Shown piece after piece: positions 17,905-26,948 of a stretch of 63,134 bases of DNA (positions are counted from its first letter, which is position 1; each line of letters starts with the position of its first letter). The DNA comes from JAFDVL01 sp043736395. Lineage in GTDB: Bacteria; Acidobacteriota; Blastocatellia; RBC074. The notes under the pieces were generated by a model, which did not search any database, had not been told where the DNA came from, and saw nothing but the letters and a program-made list of their open reading frames with translations. The DNA is taken from NCBI GenBank assembly GCA_043736395.1, contig JAYTCQ010000032.1, forward strand, positions 1-63,134, in the 5' to 3' direction. A program made the position numbers and the translations under genes.

Positions 17905-18687
17905 GTGAACCAATCTATGACCTCAGCGCAAGCAGCTTTAATTTTCTCAGCAGGGATTGTCGCCGGAGCTATGAATGCCGTGGCCGGAGGCGGTACCATG
18001 GTGACGTTTCCAGCTTTGATCTTCATTGGACTCAAAGAAATTCCAGCGAACGCGACCAATACTGTTGCGCTAGTACCGGGAGCCTTAGCCAGCGTGTGGG
18101 GGTATCGAAGGGAATTGCGTGACTCCGATCCGCGTCATTATTGGTTATTAGTACCAAGTTTTTTTGGCGGCTTGTTGGGCGGAATTTTGCTTAGCCTGAC
18201 ACCGGCTCCAATCTTCAGAGTGATCGTTCCATTCCTGATTTTATTTGCGACCATTTTGTTCATGGCGCAGGCTCCGATCCAGAAAAGATTGCAAGCCAGA
18301 AAGCAAAAGAATGGTGAGCCGGAAGTCACCAGAGATTGGTTATTCGTTGCGGCGTTAGTACAATTTGTGACGGGCGTTTATGGCGGATACTTCGGAGCCG
18401 GAATGGGAATCATGATGCTGGCGACCCTGAGTTTGCTGGGCTTTGCGAACATCCATCAAATGAACGGATTGAAAAATGTGTTAGGGATGACCATTAATTT
18501 AGTCGCTGCCTTATATTTTATGTGGGCCGGTTTAGTCCATTGGAATGAGGCTTTAGTGATGATGGTTGGCGCAATTATTGGCGGATATTACGGGGCTGGA
18601 CTTGCCCGAAAACTCGGCGCAAAATTTGTGCGGTGGACGGTGATTGTGATTGGCGTTGGCGTTGCGCTTTCGTTATTGTTACGATAA
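17905..18687 (+). CDS. TauE/SafE family membrane transport protein
   Basis: The protein has 260 residues with about eight membrane segments. The N-terminal repeat begins 'FSAGIVAGAMNAVAGGGTMVTFPAL' and the second half has 'FVTGVYGGYFGAGMGIMML', the paired signature of TauE/SafE (sulfite exporter) proteins. It is likely an export or uptake carrier for a sulfur-containing or other organic anion; the substrate cannot be told. The start is either the GTG at 17905 or the ATG at 17917; both leave the first membrane segment intact. Confidence 0.9.
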   Translation: MNQSMTSAQAALIFSAGIVAGAMNAVAGGGTMVTFPALIFIGLKEIPANATNTVALVPGALASVWGYRRELRDSDPRHYWLLVPSFFGGLLGGILLSLTPAPIFRVIVPFLILFATILFMAQAPIQKRLQARKQKNGEPEVTRDWLFVAALVQFVTGVYGGYFGAGMGIMMLATLSLLGFANIHQMNGLKNVLGMTINLVAALYFMWAGLVHWNEALVMMVGAIIGGYYGAGLARKLGAKFVRWTVIVIGVGVALSLLLR

Positions 18688-18707
18688 ATAATGTTACGAA
18701 AGTTCTA

Positions 18708-18781
18708 ATGCAGAAGCCCGCACGCGAGTCGAGGGCACCTCTATGAATCAAGAACGCCCTTACTGCGTGCGGGCTTCTGCA
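18708..18781. repeat. Inverted repeat (family A, copy 3)
   Basis: The left arm begins at 18708 with ATGCAGAAGCCCGCACGC and the right arm 18756-18781 is its complement. The inner part of the left arm has diverged by small changes compared with the other two copies. It ends just before the ribosome site of the DinB gene. Confidence 0.85.
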
Positions 18782-18796
18782 AGATAAGGAGAAACA

Positions 18797-19405
18797 ATGA
18801 AACATCGAATAAACGCACTTCGCTATTTCGTGAGCGCGATGGCAATTTCAATTGCTTGTTCAATGGTTGGCTTGGCACAAACTGCCGCGCCTGCCAAAAA
18901 AGAAATGCCTGCGGCGGCGGCAGCGAAACCCGCTGAAGATTGGAAATCCAATTGGGTCACAGAGTGGACACGTGCCAAAGATTACACCAAAGAATATCTT
19001 GATGTGATGCCGGAAGACGGCTTAGGCTTCAAGCCAACGCCTGACATTCGCAGCTTTGCCGAACAAATGCTGCATCTCGCCAGCGCGAATTTCGGCTTCG
19101 CGTCACAGGGGATTGGCACAAAAAATCCCTACGAAGGAAAAAATCTCGAAAAGATGGATGAGTACAAAACCAGCAAAGCGGCTCTGACAAAAGTCGTGAT
19201 GGAAAGCTATGATTTCATGATTGATAGCATCAAAGGGATGGACACTTCGAAATCAAATGAAGCCATCAAATTGTTTGGCAGAATGGACAGCACGCGTGGC
19301 GTTGCCGTTGCCAAATGCTTCGAACATCAAACCCATCATCGCGGACAGACTACGATTTACATTCGCCTCAAAGGTGTGAAGCCACCGAATGAAAAGCTGT
19401 TTTAA
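18797..19405 (+). CDS. Exported DinB-like protein
   Basis: The protein has 202 residues, with AAGGAG seven bases upstream. Residues 1-27 form a signal peptide (ISIACSMVGLAQ), followed by an A/K-rich linker. The rest is a DinB/YfiT-like four-helix bundle: 'WTRAKDYTKEYLDVMPEDGLGFKP', 'FAEQMLHLASANFGF' and C-terminal 'FEHQTHHRGQTTIYIRLKG'. The histidines in LHLAS and HQTHHRGQ are the expected metal ligands. The signal peptide is uncommon for DinB proteins, which are mostly cytoplasmic and include thiol S-transferases. Its reaction is unknown. Confidence 0.88.
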   Translation: MKHRINALRYFVSAMAISIACSMVGLAQTAAPAKKEMPAAAAAKPAEDWKSNWVTEWTRAKDYTKEYLDVMPEDGLGFKPTPDIRSFAEQMLHLASANFGFASQGIGTKNPYEGKNLEKMDEYKTSKAALTKVVMESYDFMIDSIKGMDTSKSNEAIKLFGRMDSTRGVAVAKCFEHQTHHRGQTTIYIRLKGVKPPNEKLF

Positions 19406-19410
19406 TAATC

Positions 19411-19471
19411 AGGGAGCAGGGAACAGGGGCAAGGGAAAATTTCTTATCCCTGTTTCCTTATCCCTGCTCCC
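19411..19471. repeat. Inverted repeat (family J) before queE
   Basis: AGGGAGCAGGGAACAGGGGC (from 19411) faces a near-complement ending at 19471, followed by six T. It could end the DinB transcript. Confidence 0.75.
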
Positions 19472-19479
19472 TTTTTTCC

Positions 19480-20121
19480 ATGCGCATTACTGAAATTTTT
19501 TATTCCATTCAGGGTGAGTCATCCTACGCTGGCTCGCCCTGTGTGTTTGTGCGGCTGACGTGGTGTAATTTACGTTGTACGTGGTGCGACAGCGAATACA
19601 CTTTCAAAGGCGGCGAAGAATTTTCAGTAGATGAAGTCCTCGAAAAAGTTCGTGAGTATGGCTGCAAATTAGTCGAAGTCACGGGCGGCGAACCGCTAGT
19701 TCAAAAGCGTGAATGCTGCGAATTAGTGACGAGGCTCTGCGACGAAGGCTTCACTGTTTTAGTCGAAACCGGAGGCGGATTAGACGCGACAGTTTTAGAT
19801 CAGAGAGCCATAAAAATCCTTGATGTAAAGTGTCCCGGCAGCGGAGAATCCGAACGTAATGTCTGGTTGAATGTGGAAAATCTGAATCCTCTTGATGAAA
19901 TAAAGTTTGTCATTCAGGATCGCGCCGATTTTGATTTTGCGCTGGGAGTGATTGAGAAATATTCGCTCGACAAACGCGCACCGCAAGTGTTGATGTCTCC
20001 GGTGTGGGGCGCGGTCGAATGGAAGGATTTAGCGGCGTGGATTTTAAGCGCAGGAGTTCGCGCCCGAATGCAATTGCAAATGCACAAGTTGATTTGGGGC
20101 GCGGATGTGATCGGCGTTTAG
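19480..20121 (+). CDS. queE: 7-carboxy-7-deazaguanine synthase QueE
   Basis: The protein has 213 residues. It is a radical-SAM enzyme that converts carboxytetrahydropterin to 7-carboxy-7-deazaguanine in queuosine synthesis. The start 'MRITEIFYSIQGESSYAG' is diagnostic. The cluster motif is 'CNLRCTWC' (CX3CX2C), and 'VEVTGGEPLVQ' contributes to SAM binding. It shares this stretch with queC, separated by a MOSC gene. QueD and QueF are not in the window. Confidence 0.95.
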   Translation: MRITEIFYSIQGESSYAGSPCVFVRLTWCNLRCTWCDSEYTFKGGEEFSVDEVLEKVREYGCKLVEVTGGEPLVQKRECCELVTRLCDEGFTVLVETGGGLDATVLDQRAIKILDVKCPGSGESERNVWLNVENLNPLDEIKFVIQDRADFDFALGVIEKYSLDKRAPQVLMSPVWGAVEWKDLAAWILSAGVRARMQLQMHKLIWGADVIGV

Positions 20122-20163
20122 CAAACGTTCAGAGTAACGACTTTAGTCGGCTTTCTTATCCCT

Positions 20164-20718
20164 ATGACACATTTGAACATGGAGCAACTTGAAGCGAAAT
20201 TAGATGAGATTCGACAGTCTCCTAAGGATGCTGGTGTGCTGGAATTAATCGTTCGTCGTCCACGACCAAAACAGCGAGAGGTCTTGCTTGAAGGTGAATT
20301 AAATTTGCTCGAAGGGCTCGCCGGAGATAATTGGAGATTTCGAAAAAACTTTCGTTCGGCAGCTGGCATACCCGATCCTGAAATGCAGCTTAACATCACG
20401 AATTCCCGCGCCATCGCGCTGGTCGCTCAGGAAAAAGAGCGTTGGCAATTAGCCGGAGATCAGCTTTTTATTGACCTTGATTTAAGTACCGAAAATTTGC
20501 CTCCCGGCACGCAATTCATACTCGGCTCGGCAATCATTGAAGTCACGGCTGTTCCTCATACCGGCTGTAAAAAATTTGTCGAACGCTTCGGATTAGACGC
20601 AATGAAATTCGTGAATTCAAACGTTGGAAGGCAGCTTAATTTGCGCGGCATTAATGCAAAAGTAATTCAAGCCGGCGTGATTCGGGTTGGTGATGTAGCG
20701 AAAAAAGTAATTTCATAG
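20164..20718 (+). CDS. MOSC domain protein
   Basis: The protein has 184 residues. The MOSC beta-barrel is recognised from 'ELIVRRPRPKQREVL', 'IALVAQEKERWQLAGDQLFIDLDLS' and 'IIEVTAVPHTGCKKFVERFG', whose cysteine is the conserved sulfur-carrier position. MOSC domains move sulfur in molybdenum cofactor chemistry and related pathways. Its place between queE and queC suggests co-expression but no known step in queuosine synthesis needs it. A leading ATG at 20164 is used; a weaker start could lie slightly downstream. Confidence 0.88.
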   Translation: MTHLNMEQLEAKLDEIRQSPKDAGVLELIVRRPRPKQREVLLEGELNLLEGLAGDNWRFRKNFRSAAGIPDPEMQLNITNSRAIALVAQEKERWQLAGDQLFIDLDLSTENLPPGTQFILGSAIIEVTAVPHTGCKKFVERFGLDAMKFVNSNVGRQLNLRGINAKVIQAGVIRVGDVAKKVIS

Positions 20719-20768
20719 TGATTGAATGAAATACTTGTTTTTATTTATTATCGTTGTAAATTTTATTA

Positions 20769-20787
20769 GTGTCAGGTACTGACACCT
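20769..20787. repeat. Short palindrome upstream of queC
   Basis: GTGTCAGGTACTGACACC forms a 6-bp hairpin five bases before the queC start codon. It sits where the ribosome binds, so it might influence queC translation; it may also be a dispersed short repeat. Confidence 0.5.
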
Positions 20788-20791
20788 ACTT

Positions 20792-21454
20792 ATGCTTTCA
20801 ATCGTATTAGCCAGTGGCGGCATGGACAGTTGTGTGACGGCTGCGATTGCTGCTAATGAATCAGATAAAATTGCGATGTTGCACGTTAGCTACGGGCAGC
20901 GTACGCAGGCGCGGGAGCTTCAAGCTTTTAACGACATCGCGGATTTTTACGGTGTCGAGCAACGATTCATTTCGAGCATCGCGCATCTCACGCAAATCGG
21001 TGGTTCTTCGCTGACGGATAAAAATATTGAAGTCAGTGTTGCGAATCTTGAATCCAAAGAAATCCCGACTTCGTATGTGCCTTTTCGCAATGCCCATTTT
21101 CTTTCGATTGCCACCAGTTGGGCGGAAGTGATTGGAGCCGAACGGATTTATATCGGAGCCGTCGCCGAAGACAGTTCCGGCTATCCTGATTGCCGACCGG
21201 AATATTACGAAGCTTTCAATCGTTTGATTGAGGTCGGAACGAAGCCGGAAACGAAGATTAAAATTACGACCCCAATTATCCGGATGAAAAAAAGCGAAAT
21301 CATTCAGCGCGGTCTTGAGTTGCAGGCTCCCCTGCATTTATCTTGGTCGTGCTATCAGGCGCAGGAAAAGGCCTGCGGTAAATGTGACAGTTGTGCGCTA
21401 CGGTTGCGGGGTTTTAAATTGGCAGGAATCACTGATCCGATTCCATACATTTGA
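20792..21454 (+). CDS. queC: 7-cyano-7-deazaguanine synthase QueC
   Basis: The protein has 220 residues, normal length. It uses ATP and ammonia to convert 7-carboxy-7-deazaguanine to preQ0. The PP-loop is 'LASGGMDSCVTAA'. The C-terminal zinc site is built from 'SWSCYQAQEKACGKCDSC' with four cysteines. Other signatures are 'VPFRNAHFLSIATSWAEVIGAERIYIGAVAEDSSGYPDCRPEY'-type residues (20-residue pieces: FRNAHFLSIATSWAE and DSSGYPDCRPEYYEAF). It follows queE in the pathway. Confidence 0.95.
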   Translation: MLSIVLASGGMDSCVTAAIAANESDKIAMLHVSYGQRTQARELQAFNDIADFYGVEQRFISSIAHLTQIGGSSLTDKNIEVSVANLESKEIPTSYVPFRNAHFLSIATSWAEVIGAERIYIGAVAEDSSGYPDCRPEYYEAFNRLIEVGTKPETKIKITTPIIRMKKSEIIQRGLELQAPLHLSWSCYQAQEKACGKCDSCALRLRGFKLAGITDPIPYI

Positions 21455-21609
21455 AATATCCTTTCTGTCTGCATTACAATTACTTTCCCAATACGCAACC
21501 ATTTTATATTCGGTACACATCCAAGCATTCGCATTCGGGAAAAGCAGAAATGTTGAGTGCCGTGCAATTTTGAGTAATACATTTTCGACCACCTTACGGA
21601 GGACACTAT

Positions 21610-22899
21610 ATGAAGATCAAATCACTACTGACCACTGTTGCGTTATTAGCAATTATGTCACTGAGCGCGCTGGCACAAGTCGGACGCATGGAAGGCGAAG
21701 TCCTATCTGCTGCTGATAATACGCCCATCGTCGGAGCTGATGTCCAGATTCATCGTAACGACATTAAATGGAGTGCGAATCTGAAAACTGACAAAAAGGG
21801 TAAGTTTATCCATGCTGGTGTTCAGTATGGCGGAACCTATACGATCATTGTCGGGGCTGATGGTTTTCGTGCGGATGCCTCGTTCGGGCACAAGCCTGAC
21901 CAACCAATTCCGCCTTATAAACTGGCGGTTGGTGATGGCAAGCGTTTGACGATTGAAGAAGTCAAAGCTGGAATGAAAACTGGTGGAGGCGGCGCAACTG
22001 CCGCTGCCGCCGCTCCAACAGCGGCAGCCTCGAAAAAAGCCGAAGAAGAATATAAAAAGAAACTGGCTGAAATCGAAAATAAAAATAAAAAGATCGAAGG
22101 CGATAACAAAGCGATGCAGGACGCTTTAGCCGCTGGCAAGACTCTTTTTAATAACAAAGATTATGCTGGGGCATTAGCGGAGTTTGATAAAGGTATCGCT
22201 CTTGATGCTGAACAGAATGTGTTCTGGTACTTCAAAGGTTTATCGCTTTACAATCGCGGAGTGACGCTTTTGAACGAAAGTTTGAAAGACCCTGCGAAGC
22301 GTGACCCGGCGAAGTCTGATTTCACGGAAGCTGTGTCGGCAGCTACGAAATCATTAACTTTGCTTGATGCTGCGGTCACTGCTGCTGGGCCGGCAGACTC
22401 CACAAAGGCTGCCGGGAATAAAGCGAACAAAGTTGCTTACTTGAAAGTCAAAGCTGATTCTGCGGCATTACTGGGAGAACGATTTAGTGATCAGGCGATG
22501 GCTGAAGTTGCAAATAAAGATTATGAGATGATGGCAGCAATGACCGATGATCTTGAACAGAAAAAGAAAATTCTATTCAAGGGAGCGGAAGCTCTCCGCA
22601 ATTCAGGGGCTTTGCTGCCTGCGCAAAATGCGTATAAAGCAATTATTGCCTTAGACCCAAATTACGCCGAAGCTTATTATGGAATGGGATTGTCATTCTT
22701 TGGGGATGAAAAAACATTCCAGGATGGAGCGAACTACCTTCAATTCTTTATTGATAAAGCTGCTCCGACTGATCCACGTGTAACCGAGGCGAAAGGCGCT
22801 ATTACCCAGATGAATCTCAAGCCATCGAAGGATGCGCTGAATGCTTTGAAGAAAGATGCTGGTGCAAAACCTGCCGCAACTGGCAAAAAGAAAAATTAG
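21610..22899 (+). CDS. Exported tetratricopeptide protein with N-terminal carboxypeptidase-regulatory-like domain
   Basis: The protein has 429 residues with a signal peptide (LLTTVALLAIMSLSALAQ). Residues 22-105 form a carboxypeptidase-regulatory-like beta sandwich ('GRMEGEVLSAADNTPIVGADV'). A linker of alanines and a lysine-rich coiled stretch follows (about 130-175). The rest holds TPR units: 'LAAGKTLFNNKDYAGALAEF' near 180, and 'GALLPAQNAYKAIIALDPNY' with 'AEAYYGMGLSFFGDEKTF' near 340-375. It is probably a periplasmic scaffold. Upstream GGAGG lies about ten bases before the ATG. Confidence 0.88.
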   Translation: MKIKSLLTTVALLAIMSLSALAQVGRMEGEVLSAADNTPIVGADVQIHRNDIKWSANLKTDKKGKFIHAGVQYGGTYTIIVGADGFRADASFGHKPDQPIPPYKLAVGDGKRLTIEEVKAGMKTGGGGATAAAAAPTAAASKKAEEEYKKKLAEIENKNKKIEGDNKAMQDALAAGKTLFNNKDYAGALAEFDKGIALDAEQNVFWYFKGLSLYNRGVTLLNESLKDPAKRDPAKSDFTEAVSAATKSLTLLDAAVTAAGPADSTKAAGNKANKVAYLKVKADSAALLGERFSDQAMAEVANKDYEMMAAMTDDLEQKKKILFKGAEALRNSGALLPAQNAYKAIIALDPNYAEAYYGMGLSFFGDEKTFQDGANYLQFFIDKAAPTDPRVTEAKGAITQMNLKPSKDALNALKKDAGAKPAATGKKKN

Positions 22900-22922
22900 G
22901 TTGTATTAAAAATATTAAAGAA

Positions 22923-22967
22923 GCGGAGGCAAATGGGTGTAGTACATTTCGCCTCCGCGCTTTTTTT
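22923..22967 (+). terminator. Rho-independent terminator of the TPR gene
   Basis: GCGGAGGCAAATG (22923-22935) pairs with CATTTCGCCTCCGC (22945-22958) with one bulged G, followed by eight bases rich in T. Confidence 0.9.
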
Positions 22968-23053
22968 GGCATAATGAACATGTTCTTTTGCCGTCGGTGA
23001 GGTTTAGGTAAATTCAGGTGCTGGCAATTATCCCCCAACGAAAAAGGATTAAT

Positions 23054-24106
23054 ATGTGCGCCCACTTTCCCCAAATGCAGAGACTTCTTTCATACTCTCT
23101 TATTTTATTATTTGTGATAAATGGCTTTGCCGCAGATAAGAAAAAAACTGCTGCTCCTGAATCAAAAGGCAAAGATAAAACTTCGGTTAAGTCCAACAAA
23201 AAACAGCAAGCGAAGAACGCTAACGATAAAAAAATCGATTCAAAAAAAGAAAAATCCGATACGTCTAAATCGCAAACTGTTAAGAATAAAAAAGACGATC
23301 ATCCCGCTCAATCTCTCAAATCAAAATCCGATTTAATTTCTGAACGATCAAAGACAAAATCTCAGAAAAAAGATCAGCTAGCTCTTAAAACTTCTTCACG
23401 TCAGTCAGAATCAAAATTGAAACAAGACAAAGTTGAAGTAACTTCAAAAAATGAAAAAGTTGAAAAGAAAAATGTCCGCGAAGAAAAAATTAAAGAAAAA
23501 TCTAAAGAGGTAGCTGCTTCGGTTGAGAAAAAAGTGAAGCCTCTCAAAATTGAGAAACCTGAGATTGCAAAACTGGTCAAGAAATCGCAACCAATTGTTT
23601 TTGATGATTTGGTTCACGAAAGCGCAGCGATTAAGGAGCTTCCTCGGGCAGACAAGTTTCAATTCCGTCCCGTAGTGAAAGTTTCTCCGAAGGTGCAATT
23701 AAACTTTGGTATCTCTAATGCTCTGGCAGCGGCGGCTTATGAACCTCCGCCCCCTGTCACGCAGGTTGATATTATTGAGGTTTATGAAAGCGGATCAGCA
23801 GAAACGCAAGTGCTTGAAGAAATTCGTCGTCAGGAAATTGCCAGACTCAGCACAAATCCTATTCCCAACGTTTCGAATAAGAAAATTGACTTGAAGAAAA
23901 TGGATCAGGAGCGCATCACGCAGATTCAGGAAGCTTTATTTAAACGTGGATATTTTGCAGGAGCGGCGACCGGCACTTATGATGACTTAACAGTCCAGGC
24001 AATGCGCAAGTTTCAGGAGGTTCATCGTGTAGACGTAACTGGATACCCGACAGCACAGTCCTTAAAATTATTAGGATTAGTAGATTACGAGCCTAGATTC
24101 GAATAA
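23054..24106 (+). CDS. Exported lysine-rich protein with C-terminal peptidoglycan-binding domain
   Basis: About 350 residues from the ATG at 23054, preceded by AAAGGATTAAT; a GTG frame at 23018 adds 12 residues without a clear ribosome site. A signal peptide (LLSYSLILLFVINGFA) leads into about 150 residues of K/S/E-rich low-complexity sequence. A middle segment of about 90 residues is not recognised. The C-terminal 55 residues are a peptidoglycan-binding type 1 fold: 'RITQIQEALFKRGYFAGAA', 'YDDLTVQAMRKFQEVH' and 'GYPTAQSLKLLGL'. The basic linker may thread the cell wall or bind anionic polymers (inference). Confidence 0.85.
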   Translation: MCAHFPQMQRLLSYSLILLFVINGFAADKKKTAAPESKGKDKTSVKSNKKQQAKNANDKKIDSKKEKSDTSKSQTVKNKKDDHPAQSLKSKSDLISERSKTKSQKKDQLALKTSSRQSESKLKQDKVEVTSKNEKVEKKNVREEKIKEKSKEVAASVEKKVKPLKIEKPEIAKLVKKSQPIVFDDLVHESAAIKELPRADKFQFRPVVKVSPKVQLNFGISNALAAAAYEPPPPVTQVDIIEVYESGSAETQVLEEIRRQEIARLSTNPIPNVSNKKIDLKKMDQERITQIQEALFKRGYFAGAATGTYDDLTVQAMRKFQEVHRVDVTGYPTAQSLKLLGLVDYEPRFE

Positions 24107-24113
24107 GAATTAT

Positions 24114-25106
24114 TTACGGAGTTGCGTAATAACCTTCTTTTGACCGAACATTTAATTTCGGCAAACCGCGTGGCGGCATTACTTTGACGCTGATTTTACG
24201 CCATTTACCATCATTCTTTTCGTTACTTGGTAAATAACCGATGCTATATTGATGACGAAGTTCGAGCGCGATACGAGTTGTCGCATCTTCTAACTCTGCC
24301 GCTGAACGAGGGAAAAATGCTTTACCTCCGGTTGTTTGCGAGACTTCTTCAAGAATCCCCTGGCCCTGCATGTCGAGTGAGCCACCTGACCCTCCACCCA
24401 TCTCAACAATTCCAATACTATAAATTTGAACGTTAGCTTCTTTCAGTAACTTGCGAAGCTCGCCATATGTATAACGAGAAGAATTATCCTGACCATCAGA
24501 GATCAAAAGAATAGCGCGTTTTTTGTGCCGACCTTGTTTTACTTTTTCAATCCCTAGATAAGCCGCATCATACAGCGCGGTCTGTCCTTTAGGATCAATC
24601 AGTGTCAGTTTATTTGTTAATCCCTCACTATCAGTAAATTCAGCAATTAAATTCGCTCTTTGATTAAAGCCAACTAAAAAGAAATCATCCTGATCGTGAC
24701 AAGTTTGGACAAAGGCCTTCAGAGCCTCGCGCGCACGATCCAGTTTGCCTTTCATACTGCCGGAAACATCGAAAATAATCCCGACACTGACAGGTACATC
24801 TTCATCGCGGAAGAATTCAATATTCTGTTTAACTTTATCTTCAAAAACTTCGAAATGCTGTCGGTCTAATCCCGTTACCAGCCGATTATAAGGATCGGTC
24901 ACAGTCACGGAGAGCGTTACGACTTCAGTTTTGAATTTAATGGATGGCCCGTCCTGATTATTTTCTATCGGAACGGATGTTGGCTTCACCTGAGGCGCAG
25001 ACTCTGGCTTAGTCTGTTGAGGATTGACCTGTGCCAGAACATAAAATCCTAAAAAAGCTGATACCGCCAAGCAAAAGAATAAGAATGAAAAAATCCTCTG
25101 TAGCAT
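24114..25106 (-). CDS. Exported acidobacterial-type VWFA domain protein
   Basis: About 330 residues. The start is the ATG at 25106 (MLQRIFSF) or an upstream GTG-type start at 25118. A signal peptide (FFCLAVSAFLGFYVLAQ) precedes a proline/glutamine linker. A beta domain follows ('VTLSVTVTDPYNRLVTGLD', 'FEVFEDKVKQNIEFF'), then a von Willebrand type A domain with an intact MIDAS motif, 'FDVSGSMKGKLDRA', and 'LLISDGQDNSSRYTY'. This order matches the VWFA-related family described in acidobacteria (TIGR03436). It probably binds protein ligands outside the cytoplasm through a divalent metal. Confidence 0.92.
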   Translation of the reverse strand: MLQRIFSFLFFCLAVSAFLGFYVLAQVNPQQTKPESAPQVKPTSVPIENNQDGPSIKFKTEVVTLSVTVTDPYNRLVTGLDRQHFEVFEDKVKQNIEFFRDEDVPVSVGIIFDVSGSMKGKLDRAREALKAFVQTCHDQDDFFLVGFNQRANLIAEFTDSEGLTNKLTLIDPKGQTALYDAAYLGIEKVKQGRHKKRAILLISDGQDNSSRYTYGELRKLLKEANVQIYSIGIVEMGGGSGGSLDMQGQGILEEVSQTTGGKAFFPRSAAELEDATTRIALELRHQYSIGYLPSNEKNDGKWRKISVKVMPPRGLPKLNVRSKEGYYATP

Positions 25107-25383
25107 ACAGACCCCCAAAAAAGCTAGTGCTTAAAAGCAAATCATCAAATACAAATTCAGGGAAGAGGTCGGAGCAGTTAAGACCTTAGCAACTGATAGC
25201 AAAATTATAACATATATTGTTCAGGATAGAACGCAAGAATATGTAAAGAATTGCCAGAGCGAAGATGAATGGTTGCAATTTAATCAGTTTTAAGATAGTT
25301 ACTATGCGCCCTGAATTTATTTACCCTGCACTGATTTTGAAATTATTTCTTTCCACCTTCCCCGAAGGACTCACAAATTAATT

Positions 25384-25734
25384 ATGAATATGGAGACGAC
25401 TGAAAGAAGAGGCGAGCAACGCGTTCAATTAGATATTCCTGCCAAAATTCGCTGGAAAGATTCACTCGGCGGTGTCATCGAACGCGACGCCCGTCTGTGG
25501 AATTTAAGTGGTGGTGGCGCTTATGTCCTGACTGATGATCTATTGATCGTGGATCAATCGGTGGAACTGATTGTGATTCTGGAAAGTAATGATCCTTATA
25601 AAGGCGTGGCGACGTATTTTCGTGGGAGAATTGTACGGACTGAAAGTGTACAGCATTCTGAAGGGAATACTGGCGCTGCAATTGCTTTTGAGCGTCGAGC
25701 CAGCGCGAATCATCAACCTGCGATGTCGGTTTAA
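25384..25734 (+). CDS. PilZ domain protein
   Basis: The protein has 116 residues, one domain. The c-di-GMP-binding signature is present as 'ERRGEQRVQLDIPAKIRW' (RxxxR region) and 'LWNLSGGGAYVLTD' (NxSxxG motif). C-terminal 'GAAIAFERRAS' completes the barrel. It likely acts as a stand-alone receiver of cyclic di-GMP. The 265 bases upstream hold no gene. It converges with the beta-propeller gene. Confidence 0.9.
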   Translation: MNMETTERRGEQRVQLDIPAKIRWKDSLGGVIERDARLWNLSGGGAYVLTDDLLIVDQSVELIVILESNDPYKGVATYFRGRIVRTESVQHSEGNTGAAIAFERRASANHQPAMSV

Positions 25735-26736
25735 TTATCCGACAGGCTGCCATTTGGGTTGATTGCCTTCCGCTAACTGTTTTAACTGCCCCAGCGTATC
25801 AGAAACTACTATCTGACCGTTATCATCGTAGACCAACAGCGACCGCTCGCTATTCCATTCCTGAGATAAATTTGCAATCGGAGCAATCGCCAATTGTAAT
25901 TGCGCTCCGCCCCACGCGTCTACCAGATACATTCTTCCTGAACACATTCCGTACTCAGAACAAGTCTGCGCCGGAACAAACACAACGCGCTTACCATCTG
26001 GTGACCAGGTGGCTTCAATAATTCTCTTGCCACCATCAGGCATCGCATTGCTCTCAAAGCCATCTAAAATGTCTAAATCTGTCACCCGACGGCGAATCCC
26101 GGTTTCAATATCAGAAATATAAAGTTGAATGTTTTTGTCAGTTGCTTCCGCAAACAAAACATAGCGACCATCAGGTGAAACAGAGAGGTCTCCGGCATTA
26201 CGAACGATAGTTGCCTGCGTTGAGGCTAGGGCGTGATATTCATCTACGCTCAGCTCCCGCGCCTGCATCGGATTAAGCGCGACCGCAAATACTTTTGGAA
26301 CGGTATTCAAAGCGTCATTCGTGTCAATCGTTTGTGCGAGCAACGTCACGCCATCGTTGGAAAGTTCGAGACGATCCAGGGCCAGTCCTTCCGGTAACTC
26401 CAGTTTGCCGTAAGCCACTACTTTTTGTTCTTTTAAGTTGTAGGATTGTAACGAATTGCCCAGATTAAAATAAATTTTAGAGCCGTCTTTAGACCAAATT
26501 TGATTTCCAATCGTGACTTCTTCCGGGGCAGGAACTACCAGACGATCTTCGGTGCCGTCCTCATTCACCAGCCAGAGCGCACCTTCTTTAACATAAGAGA
26601 TTATTTGTTTCGGCTTAGCAGTTGGCGTTGGAAGTGGTGAAGTAATCGGAGAAGTTTTCTGTGCCCACAGATGGACGCTTAAAAAAACGATAGTTGATGA
26701 TAACAATACAGCAGTAGCGATTTTCTTCCAATTCAT
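25735..26736 (-). CDS. Exported TolB-like beta-propeller protein
   Basis: About 333 residues from the ATG at 26736 (MNWKKIATAVLL), which gives a clean signal peptide ending 'LWAQ'; a start at 26766 adds ten residues. It holds several WD40-like PD40 units: 'IWSKDGSKIYFNLGNS', 'LSVSPDGRYVLFAEATDKN' and 'ATWSPDGKRVVFVPAQ'. Two cysteines near 'QTCSEYGMCSGRMYLVD' could form a disulfide. The fold is a six- or seven-bladed propeller for protein binding outside the cytoplasm. No partner is evident. Confidence 0.88.
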   Translation of the reverse strand: MNWKKIATAVLLSSTIVFLSVHLWAQKTSPITSPLPTPTAKPKQIISYVKEGALWLVNEDGTEDRLVVPAPEEVTIGNQIWSKDGSKIYFNLGNSLQSYNLKEQKVVAYGKLELPEGLALDRLELSNDGVTLLAQTIDTNDALNTVPKVFAVALNPMQARELSVDEYHALASTQATIVRNAGDLSVSPDGRYVLFAEATDKNIQLYISDIETGIRRRVTDLDILDGFESNAMPDGGKRIIEATWSPDGKRVVFVPAQTCSEYGMCSGRMYLVDAWGGAQLQLAIAPIANLSQEWNSERSLLVYDDNGQIVVSDTLGQLKQLAEGNQPKWQPVG

Positions 26737-26948
26737 AACAACTTTCAAATAAAACCCCAATTCCAATCCTGATAAATATAACGAATCTGGTTCGATACTT
26801 AATCAGGCATTTCCGTTGCCCCAAACTTAACTTGCTATCATCGTTGAGTACACGATAAAATTCAAGTTATGTTTTTGTGACTTTATACGGTAGAATACGA
26901 ACCTTCAGGTCATTTTGTTACATTTTTTTCACAAAGGAACTCGTTACT

